Position numbers and translations under genes: made by a program
The notes under the pieces: generated by a model
The model's input: the letters and a program-made list of their open reading frames with translations, nothing else
The model's database searches: none
Told to the model about the DNA's origin: nothing
In this document: piece by piece, positions 7,833 to 16,510 of the stretch
Layout: the number at the start of each line of letters is the position of its first letter
Numbering within the stretch: position 1 is the first letter of the stretch
From: Eubacterium aggregans
GTDB lineage: Bacteria > Bacillota > Clostridia > Eubacteriales > Eubacteriaceae
DNA length: 64,000 nucleotides
Reading direction: 5' to 3'
Assembly: GCF_900107815.1 (NCBI RefSeq)
Contig: NZ_FNRK01000011.1
Location: 1-64,000, forward strand

Positions 7833-8507
7833 ATGTATCGAATACTCATTGTGGAGGATGACGACTCTATTGCCGCATCCATTGCCACCCATTTATCCGG
7901 CTGGGGTTACAACACCCACTGCGCCACCCGTTTTTCTGCTGTCTTAGACGATTTTGAGGCCTGGGATCCCCATCTGGTGCTGCTGGATATTACCCTCCCC
8001 TTTTTTAATGGCTACCATTGGTGCCAGGAGATTCGAAAGATCTCCCGTATCCCTATTATTTTTTTATCTTCCACCTCCGACGATATGAATATCGTCATGG
8101 CCATGAATATGGGGGCTGATGATTTTATTGCCAAGCCTTTTGAGCTAACGGTGCTGACGGCTAAAATTGCTGCGCTGTTGCGCCGCGCCTACGATTTCAT
8201 CGGGGAGTCCTCAGATCGGCTTGTCGTTCAGGGAGCCGTGCTTTCCACCAAGGAAATTACCCTATCTTATCAGGATGCCCGGCTGGAGCTGACTAAAAAT
8301 GAATATCGGATTCTCCAGGTCCTTATGGAGCATCCGGGACAGGTGATTTCCAGGGATCAGCTCATGGAAAAGCTCTGGGAGACTGATCTTTATATTGACG
8401 ATAATACCCTAACCGTCAATGTTACCCGACTGCGAAAACGCCTAGCCGAAATCGGTTTAACAAATTTTATTACCACGAAACGCGGCCTGGGCTATCTGGT
8501 GGAATAA
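7833..8507 (+). CDS. OmpR-family response regulator
   Basis: A 224-residue regulator: a receiver domain (residues 1-118) with the acidic pocket EDDD at 8-11, phospho-acceptor D52 in LLDITLP and a conserved lysine in AKPF, then a winged-helix DNA-binding domain (about 130-224) with the DNTLTVNVTRLRKRL recognition helix. The kinase gene starts 4 bases after its stop. Together they resemble the BceRS/intramembrane-sensing class that usually controls resistance transporters. The MATE gene directly downstream is the obvious candidate target. Confidence 0.92.
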   Translation: MYRILIVEDDDSIAASIATHLSGWGYNTHCATRFSAVLDDFEAWDPHLVLLDITLPFFNGYHWCQEIRKISRIPIIFLSSTSDDMNIVMAMNMGADDFIAKPFELTVLTAKIAALLRRAYDFIGESSDRLVVQGAVLSTKEITLSYQDARLELTKNEYRILQVLMEHPGQVISRDQLMEKLWETDLYIDDNTLTVNVTRLRKRLAEIGLTNFITTKRGLGYLVE

Positions 8508-8511
8508 GGCC

Positions 8512-9510
8512 ATGGTCACTGCTTATTTGAAAGGCCGGGACATCCCTTTGCTGCTCGGGTTTCTTCCCCTGCTGCTTTTTCCGGTGATTTTCTTTCTCTA
8601 CCACCTGCCTTGGGAGCCCCTCCTTTACGGTTTACTGCTATACACCTGTGCGGCTCTGGCTCTTATTTCCTGGGATATTATACGCTTCCTGGAAACCCAC
8701 CGCAAGCTGCGCCAAGCCGCTAACTCTGTGGTGGATAGTCTTTCGGCCCTCCCGGAACCGAGAGACCAAATTGCCCAGGATTACCAGCACCTCCTAAACC
8801 TTCTGTCCGAGGAAAAGCGTCGCTTGGTTTCCGATGGGGATATCCGTCTGTCAGACATCAATGAGTATTACACCCTTTGGGCTCACCAAATCAAAACTCC
8901 CATTGCAGCCATGGACCTGGTGCTCCAAACCGCCCGGGATGGATTAGATGTCCAGGGGAGCGCAGAACTCGCAGAGCAGCTCTTTCGAATCAGCCAATAT
9001 GTAGAAATGGTTCTCCAATTCATTCGTACCCAGGGAACCGCCCGGGATTATGTCTTCACCCCATCGGACCTGAATGGCATTATCCGGCCTGTCCTGCGCA
9101 AATTTGCCCGGTCCTTTATCCGCCGCCACATCACTCTGGTGTACCCCCCCCTGGAGGCCACCGTTCTGACCGATGCTAAATGGCTAGGCTTCGTTTTGGA
9201 ACAGTTGCTGTCCAATGCCATCAAGTACGTTTCTCCAGGGGGACGCATTACCATTGCCATGTCCTCCCCGGGTATTCTATCCGTGGCCGATACAGGCATG
9301 GGGATTGATCCAGCGGACCTCCCCCGGGTTTTTGAACGGGGCTTTACCGGATATAATGGACGGGAAAATAAAAAATCCACAGGTATTGGGCTCTATCTCT
9401 GCAAACGGATTATGGACCAACTTGGCCACAAGATTCGCATTGATTCCACCCCAGGAGAGGGTACGGTGGTCACTTTAGATTTAAATAAGCAACAGATTTT
9501 TTTAGAATAA
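8512..9510 (+). CDS. Intramembrane-sensing type sensor histidine kinase
   Basis: This 332-residue kinase has two N-terminal membrane helices (about residues 11-32 and 36-56) with almost no extracellular loop. It then has a dimerisation helix with H125 in the WAHQIKTPIAA box typical of BceS/NsaS kinases, and an ATPase domain with the N box (LEQLLSNAIKY), G1 box (VADTGMGI) and G2 box (STGIGLYL). Kinases of this build normally rely on an ABC transporter to sense antibiotics, but none lies beside it and the neighbour is a MATE exporter. It is translationally close to the regulator gene. Confidence 0.9.
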   Translation: MVTAYLKGRDIPLLLGFLPLLLFPVIFFLYHLPWEPLLYGLLLYTCAALALISWDIIRFLETHRKLRQAANSVVDSLSALPEPRDQIAQDYQHLLNLLSEEKRRLVSDGDIRLSDINEYYTLWAHQIKTPIAAMDLVLQTARDGLDVQGSAELAEQLFRISQYVEMVLQFIRTQGTARDYVFTPSDLNGIIRPVLRKFARSFIRRHITLVYPPLEATVLTDAKWLGFVLEQLLSNAIKYVSPGGRITIAMSSPGILSVADTGMGIDPADLPRVFERGFTGYNGRENKKSTGIGLYLCKRIMDQLGHKIRIDSTPGEGTVVTLDLNKQQIFLE

Positions 9511-9532
9511 AACATCGACGGAGGATACAATC

Positions 9533-10915
9533 ATGCCCGAAAAACGCCAGAAGGATACCAGTACCTTTTTAGGCACCGCCCCAGTGGGCGGCCTGCTCTT
9601 TAAGCTGGCCCTGCCCGCCGTGGCGGCCCAGCTCATTAATATGCTTTACAATATCGTGGATCGGATTTATATCGGTCATATTCCCGAAGTGGGGGCCTTG
9701 GCCCTTACCGGTGTAGGGGTCTGTTTGCCCATCATTATGATTATTTCTGCCTTTGCCGCCCTGGTGAGTATGGGCGGGGCTCCCCGGGCCTCGATCTTCA
9801 TGGGGAAGGGGGATGATTCGGAGGCGGAACACATCCTGGGGCATTGCTTTACTCTCTAGGTTCTCCTATCCATTATCCTAACAGCCATTCTACTGCTCTT
9901 CAGCCGCCCCTTACTGTTATCCTTTGGAGCCAGCGAAAATACCATCAATTACGCCATCAGCTATATGGGGATTTACGCCATGGGAACGATTTTCGTTCAG
10001 CTGACCCTTGGGATGAATGCCTTTATCACCGCCCAGGGCTTTGCAAAAACGGGAATGCTGACGGTCTTAATCGGTGCAGTTTTGAACATTGTTCTGGACC
10101 CGATTTTTATTTTTGTCCTGGATATGGGTGTTCAAGGGGCTGCCCTAGCGACTATTATCTCCCAGGGGGTCTCTGCCCTGTGGTGTCTGTCCTTCCTCTG
10201 TAGCAAAAAAACCGTTCTTCATCTGGGAAAAAAGCATTTTGGTCTGACACCCCGAATTATCCTACCCTGTGTCGCCCTGGGGCTCGCCCCCTTTATCATG
10301 CAGGCCAGCGAAAGCGTCATCCAGGTATGCTTCAATGCGTCTCTCCTCCGCTATGGTGGAGATGTTGCCGTTGGTGCAATGACCATCCTGACCAGCGTTA
10401 TGCAATTTGCCATGCTACCCATGCAGGGCTTGGCCCAAGGGGCCCAGCCCATTTCCAGCTACAATTTTGGCGCCGGCAATGCCTATCGGGTTAAAGAGAC
10501 CTTTCGGCTCTTACTCCGGGTTAGCCTGATTTATTCTGCCCTCCTATGGGCCGCTGTCCTGGCTTTTCCCCAGGTTTTTGCCAGTATCTTTACCGGGGAT
10601 ACTGAGTTGATTCGCTACACCGCCTGGGCACTGCGGGTTTATGGTGCCGCCATCGTGGTGATGGGTGCTCAGATGGCCTGCCAGATGACCTTTATTTCCC
10701 TGGGGAATGCCAAGGCCTCCATCATCGTGGCCATAATGCGAAAATTTGTACTGCTGATCCCCCTGATTTATCTTTTGCCCCAATTCATGGCTAACCAAAC
10801 CCTGGCGGTGTATCTGGCGGAGCCTGTGGCCGATGTATTGGCCGTGTCTTTTACGGTGGTGCTCTTTACTTTTCAATTCAAAAAGGCCCTCCAGTCTCTT
10901 TCGACCACTGCCTGA
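9533..10915 (+). pseudogene. MATE family efflux transporter interrupted by a TAG stop
   Basis: A single frame of about 460 codons encodes a complete MATE transporter except for TAG at 9857-9859. The upstream part (9533-9859, 108 residues) holds the first membrane helices. The same frame continues through VLLSIILTAILLLF to the stop at 10915 and keeps the remaining helices. No frame change is needed, so a single point mutation, for example in a leucine TTG codon within a hydrophobic helix, explains it. ATG at 9965 could give a 316-residue fragment. The gene follows the two-component pair by 22 bases. Loss of function is likely unless the stop is suppressed or is a sequencing error. Confidence 0.85.
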
Positions 10916-10962
10916 TTGGCGCAATCTTTTAGCACCCTTTCCCTGAGAACCAATTTTTATCC

Positions 10963-10991
10963 TTGTTCCTAAAAGGAAAACGTGCTACACT
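10963..10991 (+). promoter_or_regulatory. Promoter of the hydE leader
   Basis: TTGTTC (10963-10968) and TACACT (10986-10991), 17 bases apart, with an extended TGC before the -10. The transcript would start about 225 bases before hydE. Confidence 0.6.
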
Positions 10992-10997
10992 AACAGG

Positions 10998-11183
10998 CAA
11001 CGGTAACTTGCAAGGTTCGTCCTTCCAGGAAACCCTCAATACATAGTGAACGGCTGACTGGTTTGGGTTCGTCCCGGACAGGAAGGTGCTTTGCGACATT
11101 ATGGCTGCGTTTTTGACGCATTCATTTTAAGCGTGACTTTTCCTGGCCCCAGTCTATTCATTAGACTAGAGCCAGATTTTTTT
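10998..11183 (+). promoter_or_regulatory. Structured leader with terminator upstream of hydE
   Basis: Between the promoter and hydE lies an untranslated leader. It contains GCAA/TTGC and CCTTCC/GGAAGG pairings and two copies of GGTTCGTCC, each inside a small hairpin. It ends in a strong terminator: CTGGC (11143-11147) with GCCAG (11171-11175) and AGTCTA with TAGACT inside, then ATTTTTTT. A terminator 40 bases before the start codon implies transcription attenuation, by a riboswitch or a protein. The sequence matched no riboswitch class I know. The rest of the 10916-11222 gap holds nothing else obvious. Confidence 0.6.
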
Positions 11184-11222
11184 GTCAACCTTTTTTCAGC
11201 TGTCCATCCGAAACGAGGCGAT

Positions 11223-12263
11223 ATGGACACTATTCTCACAAAAATCGAAAAGGGACAGCCCCCGTGTCAAGAGGAACTCTCTCTCCTCCTCTCCCGGCCG
11301 GAGGATGCTGTCCGAAATCGGCTGGCCCAGTCTGCCCGCAGGGTCTGCGAGGCCCATTACGGCAAAGCAATCTACATCCGCGGGCTCATTGAATTCACCA
11401 ATTATTGCAAAAACGACTGCTACTACTGTGGTATCCGGCGCAGCAATGCCAAGGTAGCCCGCTATCGGCTGACCAAGGACGATATTTTAAGCTGTTGTGC
11501 TGCTGGCTACACCCTGGGCTTTCGGACCTTCGTCCTCCAGGGCGGGGAGGACGGGTATTATACTGATGACCGCATGGCGGACATCGTCACGGCCATTCGC
11601 AGCGCTTATCCCGACTGCGCCATCACCCTCTCCCTGGGAGAACGCAGTGCGGCCTCCTACGCCCAGCTCAAGGCTGCCGGCGCAGACCGCTACCTCCTGC
11701 GTCAGGAAACCAGTGTGGACCGGCTGTACCGCCACCTCCATCCCCCGGAAATGGATGGCAAAAAGCGTCTGGAATGCCAACACACTCTGGGGGATTTAGG
11801 CTATCAGCTGGGCATGGGCTTTATGGTGGGGGCTCCGGGACAAACGTCTGAGGATCTGGCCCAGGAGCTGCTTTACACGACCAAAAGACAGCCCCAGATG
11901 ATCGGTATCGGTCCCTTTATCCCCCACGCTGACACGCCCTTTGGGGGCAATCCCCCGGGTAGTCTTTCCCAGACCCTGCTCTGTCTGTCCATCCTGCGGC
12001 TGTTAAACCCCAAGGCCCTTATTCCCGCCACCACTGCTTTGGGGACCATCCATCCCACCGGCCGGGAGCAGGGCATCCAGGCCGGGGCCAACGTGGTCAT
12101 GCCCAATCTCTCCCCTTTAGCGGTCCGCAAGCAGTACAGCCTCTACGATAATAAGATCTGTACCGGGGATGAGGCGGCAGAATGTCTACAGTGTCTGGGC
12201 CGACGCATGGAAAGCGTGGACCGCCACCTCGTCATCGACCGGGGTGACGCACTGCCTTCGTAA
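11223..12263 (+). CDS. hydE: [FeFe] hydrogenase H-cluster maturase HydE (radical SAM)
   Basis: The frame is open further upstream, but the ATG at 11223 is preferred because everything before it is leader RNA with a terminator. This gives 346 residues, the normal HydE length. The radical SAM cluster is C62-X3-C66-X2-C69 in YCKNDCYYCGIRR. LQGGED, the SLGERS region and the GFMVGAPGQT and GIGPFIPH motifs are those of HydE. HydE acts with HydG and HydF to build the 2Fe subcluster, forming the bridging dithiomethylamine-related part. It is in an operon with hydG, 42 bases downstream. Confidence 0.93.
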   Translation: MDTILTKIEKGQPPCQEELSLLLSRPEDAVRNRLAQSARRVCEAHYGKAIYIRGLIEFTNYCKNDCYYCGIRRSNAKVARYRLTKDDILSCCAAGYTLGFRTFVLQGGEDGYYTDDRMADIVTAIRSAYPDCAITLSLGERSAASYAQLKAAGADRYLLRQETSVDRLYRHLHPPEMDGKKRLECQHTLGDLGYQLGMGFMVGAPGQTSEDLAQELLYTTKRQPQMIGIGPFIPHADTPFGGNPPGSLSQTLLCLSILRLLNPKALIPATTALGTIHPTGREQGIQAGANVVMPNLSPLAVRKQYSLYDNKICTGDEAAECLQCLGRRMESVDRHLVIDRGDALPS

Positions 12264-12305
12264 AAAAATCAAATAATTTTCTCTCCAAATCGAAAGGAAG
12301 CTAAA

Positions 12306-13730
12306 ATGTATCCCTACAACATCAACTCCTCCAAAGCCGAGGAATTCATCAACCACCAAGAAATCGAAGAAACCCTGGCCTACGCCCAAGCCAACAAAAG
12401 CAACCGGACACTCATTGAGGAACTCATTACCCGGGCGGCGGACTGCAAGGGTCTCACCCATCGGGAAGCCGCCGTGCTGTTAGAATGCGACCAGCCGGAT
12501 CTCAATGAGCGGATGTTCTCCCTGGCCAAGAAAATCAAGCAGGATTTCTACGGCAACCGCATCGTCATGTTCGCCCCCCTCTATCTCTCCAACTACTGTA
12601 TCAACAGCTGCGTGTACTGCCCCTATCATCGCCAGAATACCCACATCCGAAGAAAGAAGCTGACCCAGGAGGAAATCCGTCAGGAGGTCATCGCTCTTCA
12701 GGATATGGGCCATAAGCGCCTGGCCTTAGAAACCGGAGAGGACCCCAAGAACAATCCCATCGAATACGTGCTGGAATCCATTAAAACCATCTACGGTATC
12801 AAGCACAAAAATGGGGCCATCCGCCGGGTGAACGTCAACATTGCCGCCACCACCGTGGAAAACTACAAAAAATTAAAGGATGCCGGTATCGGAACCTACA
12901 TCCTCTTCCAGGAAACCTATCACAAGGAAAATTATGAAGCCCTTCATCCCGCGGGCCCCAAGCACGACTACGCCTATCACACCGAGGCCATGGATCGGGC
13001 CATGGATGGGGGGATCGATGATGTGGGCTGTGGCGTTCTCTTTGGGCTTAATCTCTACCGCTACGATTTTGTGGGCCTGCTCATGCACGCCGAGCATCTG
13101 GAAGCCGCCAAGGGGGTTGGCCCCCACACCATCTCCGTCCCCCGGATCCGCCCGGCAGACGATATCGATCCTGACACCTTCAGTAACGCCATCTCCGACG
13201 AAATCTTCCAAAAAATCGTCGCAGTGATCCGCATTGCCGTGCCCTACACCGGGATGATTATCTCCACCCGGGAATCCCAGGCCACCCGGGAAAAGGTACT
13301 GGATCTTGGGGTCTCCCAGATCTCCGGGGCTTCCTCCACCGCCGTGGGGGGCTATGTGGAAAAGGAAAAACCCGAGGATAACTCTGCCCAATTTGATGTC
13401 AATGACAACCGCACCCTGGATGAGGTGGTAAATTGGCTCCTCACCCTGGGCTATATTCCCAGCTTCTGCACCGCCTGCTACCGGGAAGGCCGCACTGGAG
13501 ACCGTTTCATGAGCCTGGTAAAGAATGGGCAAATTGCCAATTGCTGCCACCCCAACGCCCTCATGACCTTAAAGGAATACCTCATGGATTATGCCGGCCC
13601 CGAAACCCAGGCCAAGGGTGAAGCCATGATTGCCGCTGAGCTGGGCAATATCCCCAAGGATAAGGTCCGGGGCATTGCCGCGGAACGACTGGAAATGATT
13701 GAAAACGGAACGAGAGACTTTCGGTTTTAA
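12306..13730 (+). CDS. hydG: [FeFe] hydrogenase maturase HydG (tyrosine lyase)
   Basis: A 474-residue radical SAM enzyme. The N-terminal cluster motif is C98-X3-C102-X2-C105 (YCINSCVYC). A C-terminal motif, CTAC followed about 22 residues later by a further cysteine near residue 420, carries the auxiliary cluster that distinguishes HydG from thiamine enzyme ThiH. It splits tyrosine to supply CO and CN ligands for the hydrogenase H-cluster. GAAAGGAAG precedes the ATG. A very large hairpin follows the stop, and hydF comes after it under its own promoter. Confidence 0.95.
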   Translation: MYPYNINSSKAEEFINHQEIEETLAYAQANKSNRTLIEELITRAADCKGLTHREAAVLLECDQPDLNERMFSLAKKIKQDFYGNRIVMFAPLYLSNYCINSCVYCPYHRQNTHIRRKKLTQEEIRQEVIALQDMGHKRLALETGEDPKNNPIEYVLESIKTIYGIKHKNGAIRRVNVNIAATTVENYKKLKDAGIGTYILFQETYHKENYEALHPAGPKHDYAYHTEAMDRAMDGGIDDVGCGVLFGLNLYRYDFVGLLMHAEHLEAAKGVGPHTISVPRIRPADDIDPDTFSNAISDEIFQKIVAVIRIAVPYTGMIISTRESQATREKVLDLGVSQISGASSTAVGGYVEKEKPEDNSAQFDVNDNRTLDEVVNWLLTLGYIPSFCTACYREGRTGDRFMSLVKNGQIANCCHPNALMTLKEYLMDYAGPETQAKGEAMIAAELGNIPKDKVRGIAAERLEMIENGTRDFRF

Positions 13731-13734
13731 TGAA

Positions 13735-13869
13735 GCCGTGGGGGAACAACAGATGAAGGTCACCTTTTGGGAATGTATTTCCAAAAGGTGAATCTCATCT
13801 GCTTTTTCCCGTAGGGCGAAGCCCGCGACGAGTGCAGCGAACATCGTGAGCGGAACGAGTCCCCACGGC
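13735..13869. repeat. 135-bp long imperfect hairpin element after hydG
   Basis: The ends GCCGTGGGG (13735-13743) and CCCCACGGC (13861-13869) are perfectly complementary. Inside, CAGATGA..CACCTTTTGG pairs with CCAAAAGGTG..TCATCTG (13750-13802). A second arm is rich in GCGAAGC and AGCGAAC words. There is no U-tract after it on the plus strand, so it is not a simple terminator. It may be a processing or stability hairpin between hydG and hydF, or a small palindromic mobile element. Confidence 0.6.
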
Positions 13870-13904
13870 ACAAAAAAAGAACCTTTAATCCGGTTCTGTA
13901 TCCC

Positions 13905-13931
13905 TTGAAAAATAGATAAACGTGCTATAAT
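13905..13931 (+). promoter_or_regulatory. Promoter upstream of hydF
   Basis: A consensus TATAAT (13926-13931) preceded by TGC, with TTGAAA (13905-13910) upstream. The 15-base spacer is short, so the extended -10 probably does most of the work. Confidence 0.55.
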
Positions 13932-13937
13932 ATGGGT

Positions 13938-14052
13938 AGAGAGTGACCGCTTTAGGCGGTTGCCACGTTTCTTATTCGATGCTACCCATCACCGGGAAAG
14001 TCGTGGGTAGCTTTTTTATGCCTTGGCAGGCAACTACCCTCCACGGTCACTC
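13938..14052 (+). promoter_or_regulatory. Attenuator or riboswitch-like leader of hydF
   Basis: The leader can form exclusive structures. A local hairpin pairs GTGACCGC with GCGG..CAC (13943-13966). A long-range pairing joins GAGTGACCG (13941-13949) to CGGTCACTC (14044-14052) and GGTTGCC to GGCAAC. Enclosed by these is an intrinsic terminator, GCTACCC (13981-13987) with GGGTAGC (14005-14011), then TTTTTT. Such alternatives are the hallmark of a transcription-attenuating leader. I recognise no known aptamer consensus. Confidence 0.6.
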
Positions 14053-14099
14053 ATTTTTATTATGGCACGTTCCTTTACAAAAAGAAAGGAACATCACCC

Positions 14100-15290
14100 A
14101 TGAGCCTCAACAACACCCCCGCCGGCGAGCGGGTCCACATCGGCATTTTCGGCCGGCGCAACGCCGGTAAATCCAGTCTGATTAACGCCATTACCGGCCA
14201 GCGTCTGGCCATCGTCTCCGACGTCAAGGGGACCACCACGGACCCGGTTTTCAAAACCATGGAGCTCCTGCCCTTGGGACCCGTCATCCTCATCGACACC
14301 CCCGGCCTGGACGACATCGGCGCCCTGGGTGCCCTGCGCATCGAAAAATCCCGACAGATACTCAATAAGGCGGACATCGCCGTGCTGGTGGTGGATGCCG
14401 CCACAGGCCTGACCCCCCAGGACGAATCCCTCCTAGCCCGCATCCGGGAGAAAAAGCTCCCCTATGTGGTGGCTTACAATAAATCCGACACCGTCCCCCC
14501 AGCCCAGCTGGCGGCGCTGCCCCCGGAAGCCATGGCCGTCAGCGCCACCACGGGAGAGAACATCCACGCCCTTAAGGAGCACCTGGCCCATCTGGTGCCA
14601 GATACCCTGAAGGACCGCCACCTGGTGGCGGATCTCCTTAGCCCCGGAGATTTTGTCCTCCTGGTCATCCCCATCGACAAGGCCGCCCCCAAGGGCCGGC
14701 TTATACTCCCCCAGCAGCAGACCATCCGGGATGTGCTGGAGGCCGGTGCCTCGGCCATGATGGTCCGGGACTCTGAGCTGGCGGACACCTTGGCGGGCCT
14801 GGGTAAAGCCCCCCGTCTGGTCATCACCGACAGCCAGGCCTTCGCCGAAGTCTCCCACATCGTTCCGCCAGAGATTCCTCTGACCTCCTTCTCCATCCTC
14901 TTTGCAAGGTACAAGGGGGATTTGGCCCAAACCTTGGAGGGGGTCCGTGCCCTGGATACGTTAAAGGAGGGAGACAAGGTGCTCATCGCCGAAGGCTGTA
15001 CCCACCACCGCCAATGCGACGATATCGGCACCTACAAAATCCCCAAATGGATCGCCGCCCACACCGGCATCACCCCGGACTTCACCTTTACCAGCGGGGT
15101 GGAATTCCCCGAGGACCTCACCCCCTACAAGCTCATCATCCACTGCGGGGCCTGTACCCTCAATCCCATGGAGGTAACCCACCGCATGGCCGTGGCCCGG
15201 ACCCAGAACGTGCCCTTTACCAATTACGGTATTTTCATCTCTTACATCAATGGGATTTTGGAGCGCTGCATCGCGCCGCTGGCCCATTAA
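14100..15290 (+). CDS. hydF: [FeFe] hydrogenase maturation GTPase HydF
   Basis: This 396-residue protein starts with a GTPase domain: P-loop GRRNAGKSS (residues 18-26), the TTTDP switch, DTPGLDD and NKSD. The middle is the dimerisation domain. The C-terminal domain binds an iron-sulfur cluster through CTHHRQCDD and the HCGACTLNP motif, as in HydF. HydF is the scaffold on which the HydE and HydG products are assembled into the 2Fe subcluster before transfer to the hydrogenase. AAAGGAA lies upstream of the ATG and a strong terminator follows. No hydrogenase structural gene is in the window. Confidence 0.95.
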   Translation: MSLNNTPAGERVHIGIFGRRNAGKSSLINAITGQRLAIVSDVKGTTTDPVFKTMELLPLGPVILIDTPGLDDIGALGALRIEKSRQILNKADIAVLVVDAATGLTPQDESLLARIREKKLPYVVAYNKSDTVPPAQLAALPPEAMAVSATTGENIHALKEHLAHLVPDTLKDRHLVADLLSPGDFVLLVIPIDKAAPKGRLILPQQQTIRDVLEAGASAMMVRDSELADTLAGLGKAPRLVITDSQAFAEVSHIVPPEIPLTSFSILFARYKGDLAQTLEGVRALDTLKEGDKVLIAEGCTHHRQCDDIGTYKIPKWIAAHTGITPDFTFTSGVEFPEDLTPYKLIIHCGACTLNPMEVTHRMAVARTQNVPFTNYGIFISYINGILERCIAPLAH

Positions 15291-15297
15291 TTCAAAA

Positions 15298-15334
15298 ACT
15301 TCCAGACCCCCAACGGGTTCTGGAAGTTTTTTTT
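15298..15334 (+). terminator. hydF terminator
   Basis: AACTTCCAGA-CCC pairs with GGG-TTCTGGAAGTT and is followed by a run of T. Confidence 0.9.
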
Positions 15335-15342
15335 GAAAATGA

Positions 15343-15401
15343 TTGACAACGACGCAGAAAAGGAATATCATAAAAATCACACAAATCATACTTTTGTGAT
15401 T
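15343..15401 (+). promoter_or_regulatory. Promoter and operator of the abrB-ABC operon
   Basis: A perfect TTGACA (15343-15348) is followed after 17 bases by TATCAT (15366-15371). At the likely transcription start lies the inverted repeat AATCACA (15375-15381) and TGTGATT (15395-15401), a plausible site for the AbrB-like protein encoded next. Confidence 0.65.
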
Positions 15402-15422
15402 AATGCTCGAATGGAGGCAGCC

Positions 15423-15650
15423 ATGAAGAAAAAAACACCGGAAGGGAAATACGCCTGGACTGTAAAAGTCGGGGAACGGGGGCAATTCGTCATCCCCAAG
15501 GAAGCCCGGGATGTCTTCGACATCCACCCAGGGGATACCCTGCTCGTGCTGGGCGATAAAAAACAGGGCATCGCCATCCCCCCCAAGGATATGTTGACCA
15601 AAGTGACCCAGATGATCTTTGACGCAGAAGAAGAGGAGCGTGAGGAATAA
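15423..15650 (+). CDS. AbrB/SpoVT family DNA-binding regulator
   Basis: The longer open frame starts before the promoter, so the ATG at 15423, six bases after GGAGG, is the real start. It gives 75 residues. The sequence WTVKVGERGQFVIPKEARD and GDTLLVLGD is the swapped-hairpin AbrB/MazE fold. The stop overlaps the ABC ATPase start by one base, so the protein probably represses or tunes its own operon through the inverted repeat in the promoter. A toxin partner is absent, which argues against an antitoxin role. Confidence 0.85.
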   Translation: MKKKTPEGKYAWTVKVGERGQFVIPKEARDVFDIHPGDTLLVLGDKKQGIAIPPKDMLTKVTQMIFDAEEEEREE

Positions 15651-16510
15651 TGGACATTTTAAAGGTACAAGGACTGTGTAAGGCCTATCCCGCCTTCGCC
15701 CTGTCCGATGTGAGCTTTACCCTAGAGGCTGGCCACATCACCGGATTCATCGGGCGCAACGGTGCCGGGAAGTCAACGACCCTGAATTCCCTTCTCCATT
15801 ATGTGCATCCCGATGCCGGCAGGATTACCTTTTTCAATCAGGATTGGGAGAAAAATGAACTGGCCATCAAAGAGAAAATCGGCTTCGTTGGCAGCAGCAT
15901 CCAGTACTACCCCCTGAAAAAGCTGTCGAAAATTACCGCCATCACCCGTTCCTTCTTTTCCCAATGGGATGATGTCGCCTACGCTCGCTATATGACGCTG
16001 TTCAATCTGGACGAGAACAAAACCCCAAAACAGCTCTCCGCCGGGATGAAGGTCAAGTACGCCCTGGCCCTGGCGCTGTCCCACAACGCCGAGCTGCTGC
16101 TTTTGGATGAACCCACCAGTGGTCTAGACCCCGTCTCCCGGGATGAGCTGCTGGATGTCTTCCTGACCCTCTGTGACAAGGGCAAATCCATTTTGTTCTC
16201 CACGCACATCACCTCCGATTTGGATAAATGTGCCGACGATATTATTTACATCAAGAAAGGCCAAATCATTGCTGAGGAAAGTTTCAAGCATTTCGTGACC
16301 CGCTATCAGGTGGTCACGCTGCCGGAGGGAACCACACCCTCCGCCAATGATCCCCGGCTGATGGGCATCAAACGCAGCAAGCAGGGTGACACGGCTCTGG
16401 TCCGAACCACAGACGCTGCCGGGTTGGGTTTCCCCTCCCGGGAGGCTGATTTGGAGGATATCATGGTTCATTTTGAAAAGGAGAATCCCTCATGTATGCA
16501 AAGTATCTAA
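15650..16510 (+). CDS. ABC transporter ATP-binding protein
   Basis: A 286-residue ATPase with Walker A GRNGAGKST (residues 35-43), signature LSAGMK near residue 126, Walker B LLLLDEPTSGLDP and a switch histidine in STHITSD. The C-terminal 80 residues are divergent, as in ATPases of small ABC-2 exporters. It is translationally coupled to the AbrB-like regulator upstream, and the permease gene starts inside its end, so the three form one operon. The substrate is unknown. Peptide, antibiotic or lipid export is typical of this architecture. Confidence 0.9.
   Translation: MDILKVQGLCKAYPAFALSDVSFTLEAGHITGFIGRNGAGKSTTLNSLLHYVHPDAGRITFFNQDWEKNELAIKEKIGFVGSSIQYYPLKKLSKITAITRSFFSQWDDVAYARYMTLFNLDENKTPKQLSAGMKVKYALALALSHNAELLLLDEPTSGLDPVSRDELLDVFLTLCDKGKSILFSTHITSDLDKCADDIIYIKKGQIIAEESFKHFVTRYQVVTLPEGTTPSANDPRLMGIKRSKQGDTALVRTTDAAGLGFPSREADLEDIMVHFEKENPSCMQSI

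Noticed and set aside
9857-9859. TAG as a pyrrolysine or other recoded codon
   Set aside because: TAG ends other genes here (for example 1593-1595 and 5914-5916), there is no pyl gene in the window, and the site lies in a plain hydrophobic helix of a transporter.
13735-13869. Ordinary terminator of hydG
   Set aside because: The hairpin is far larger than a terminator and is followed by A, not T, on the coding strand.
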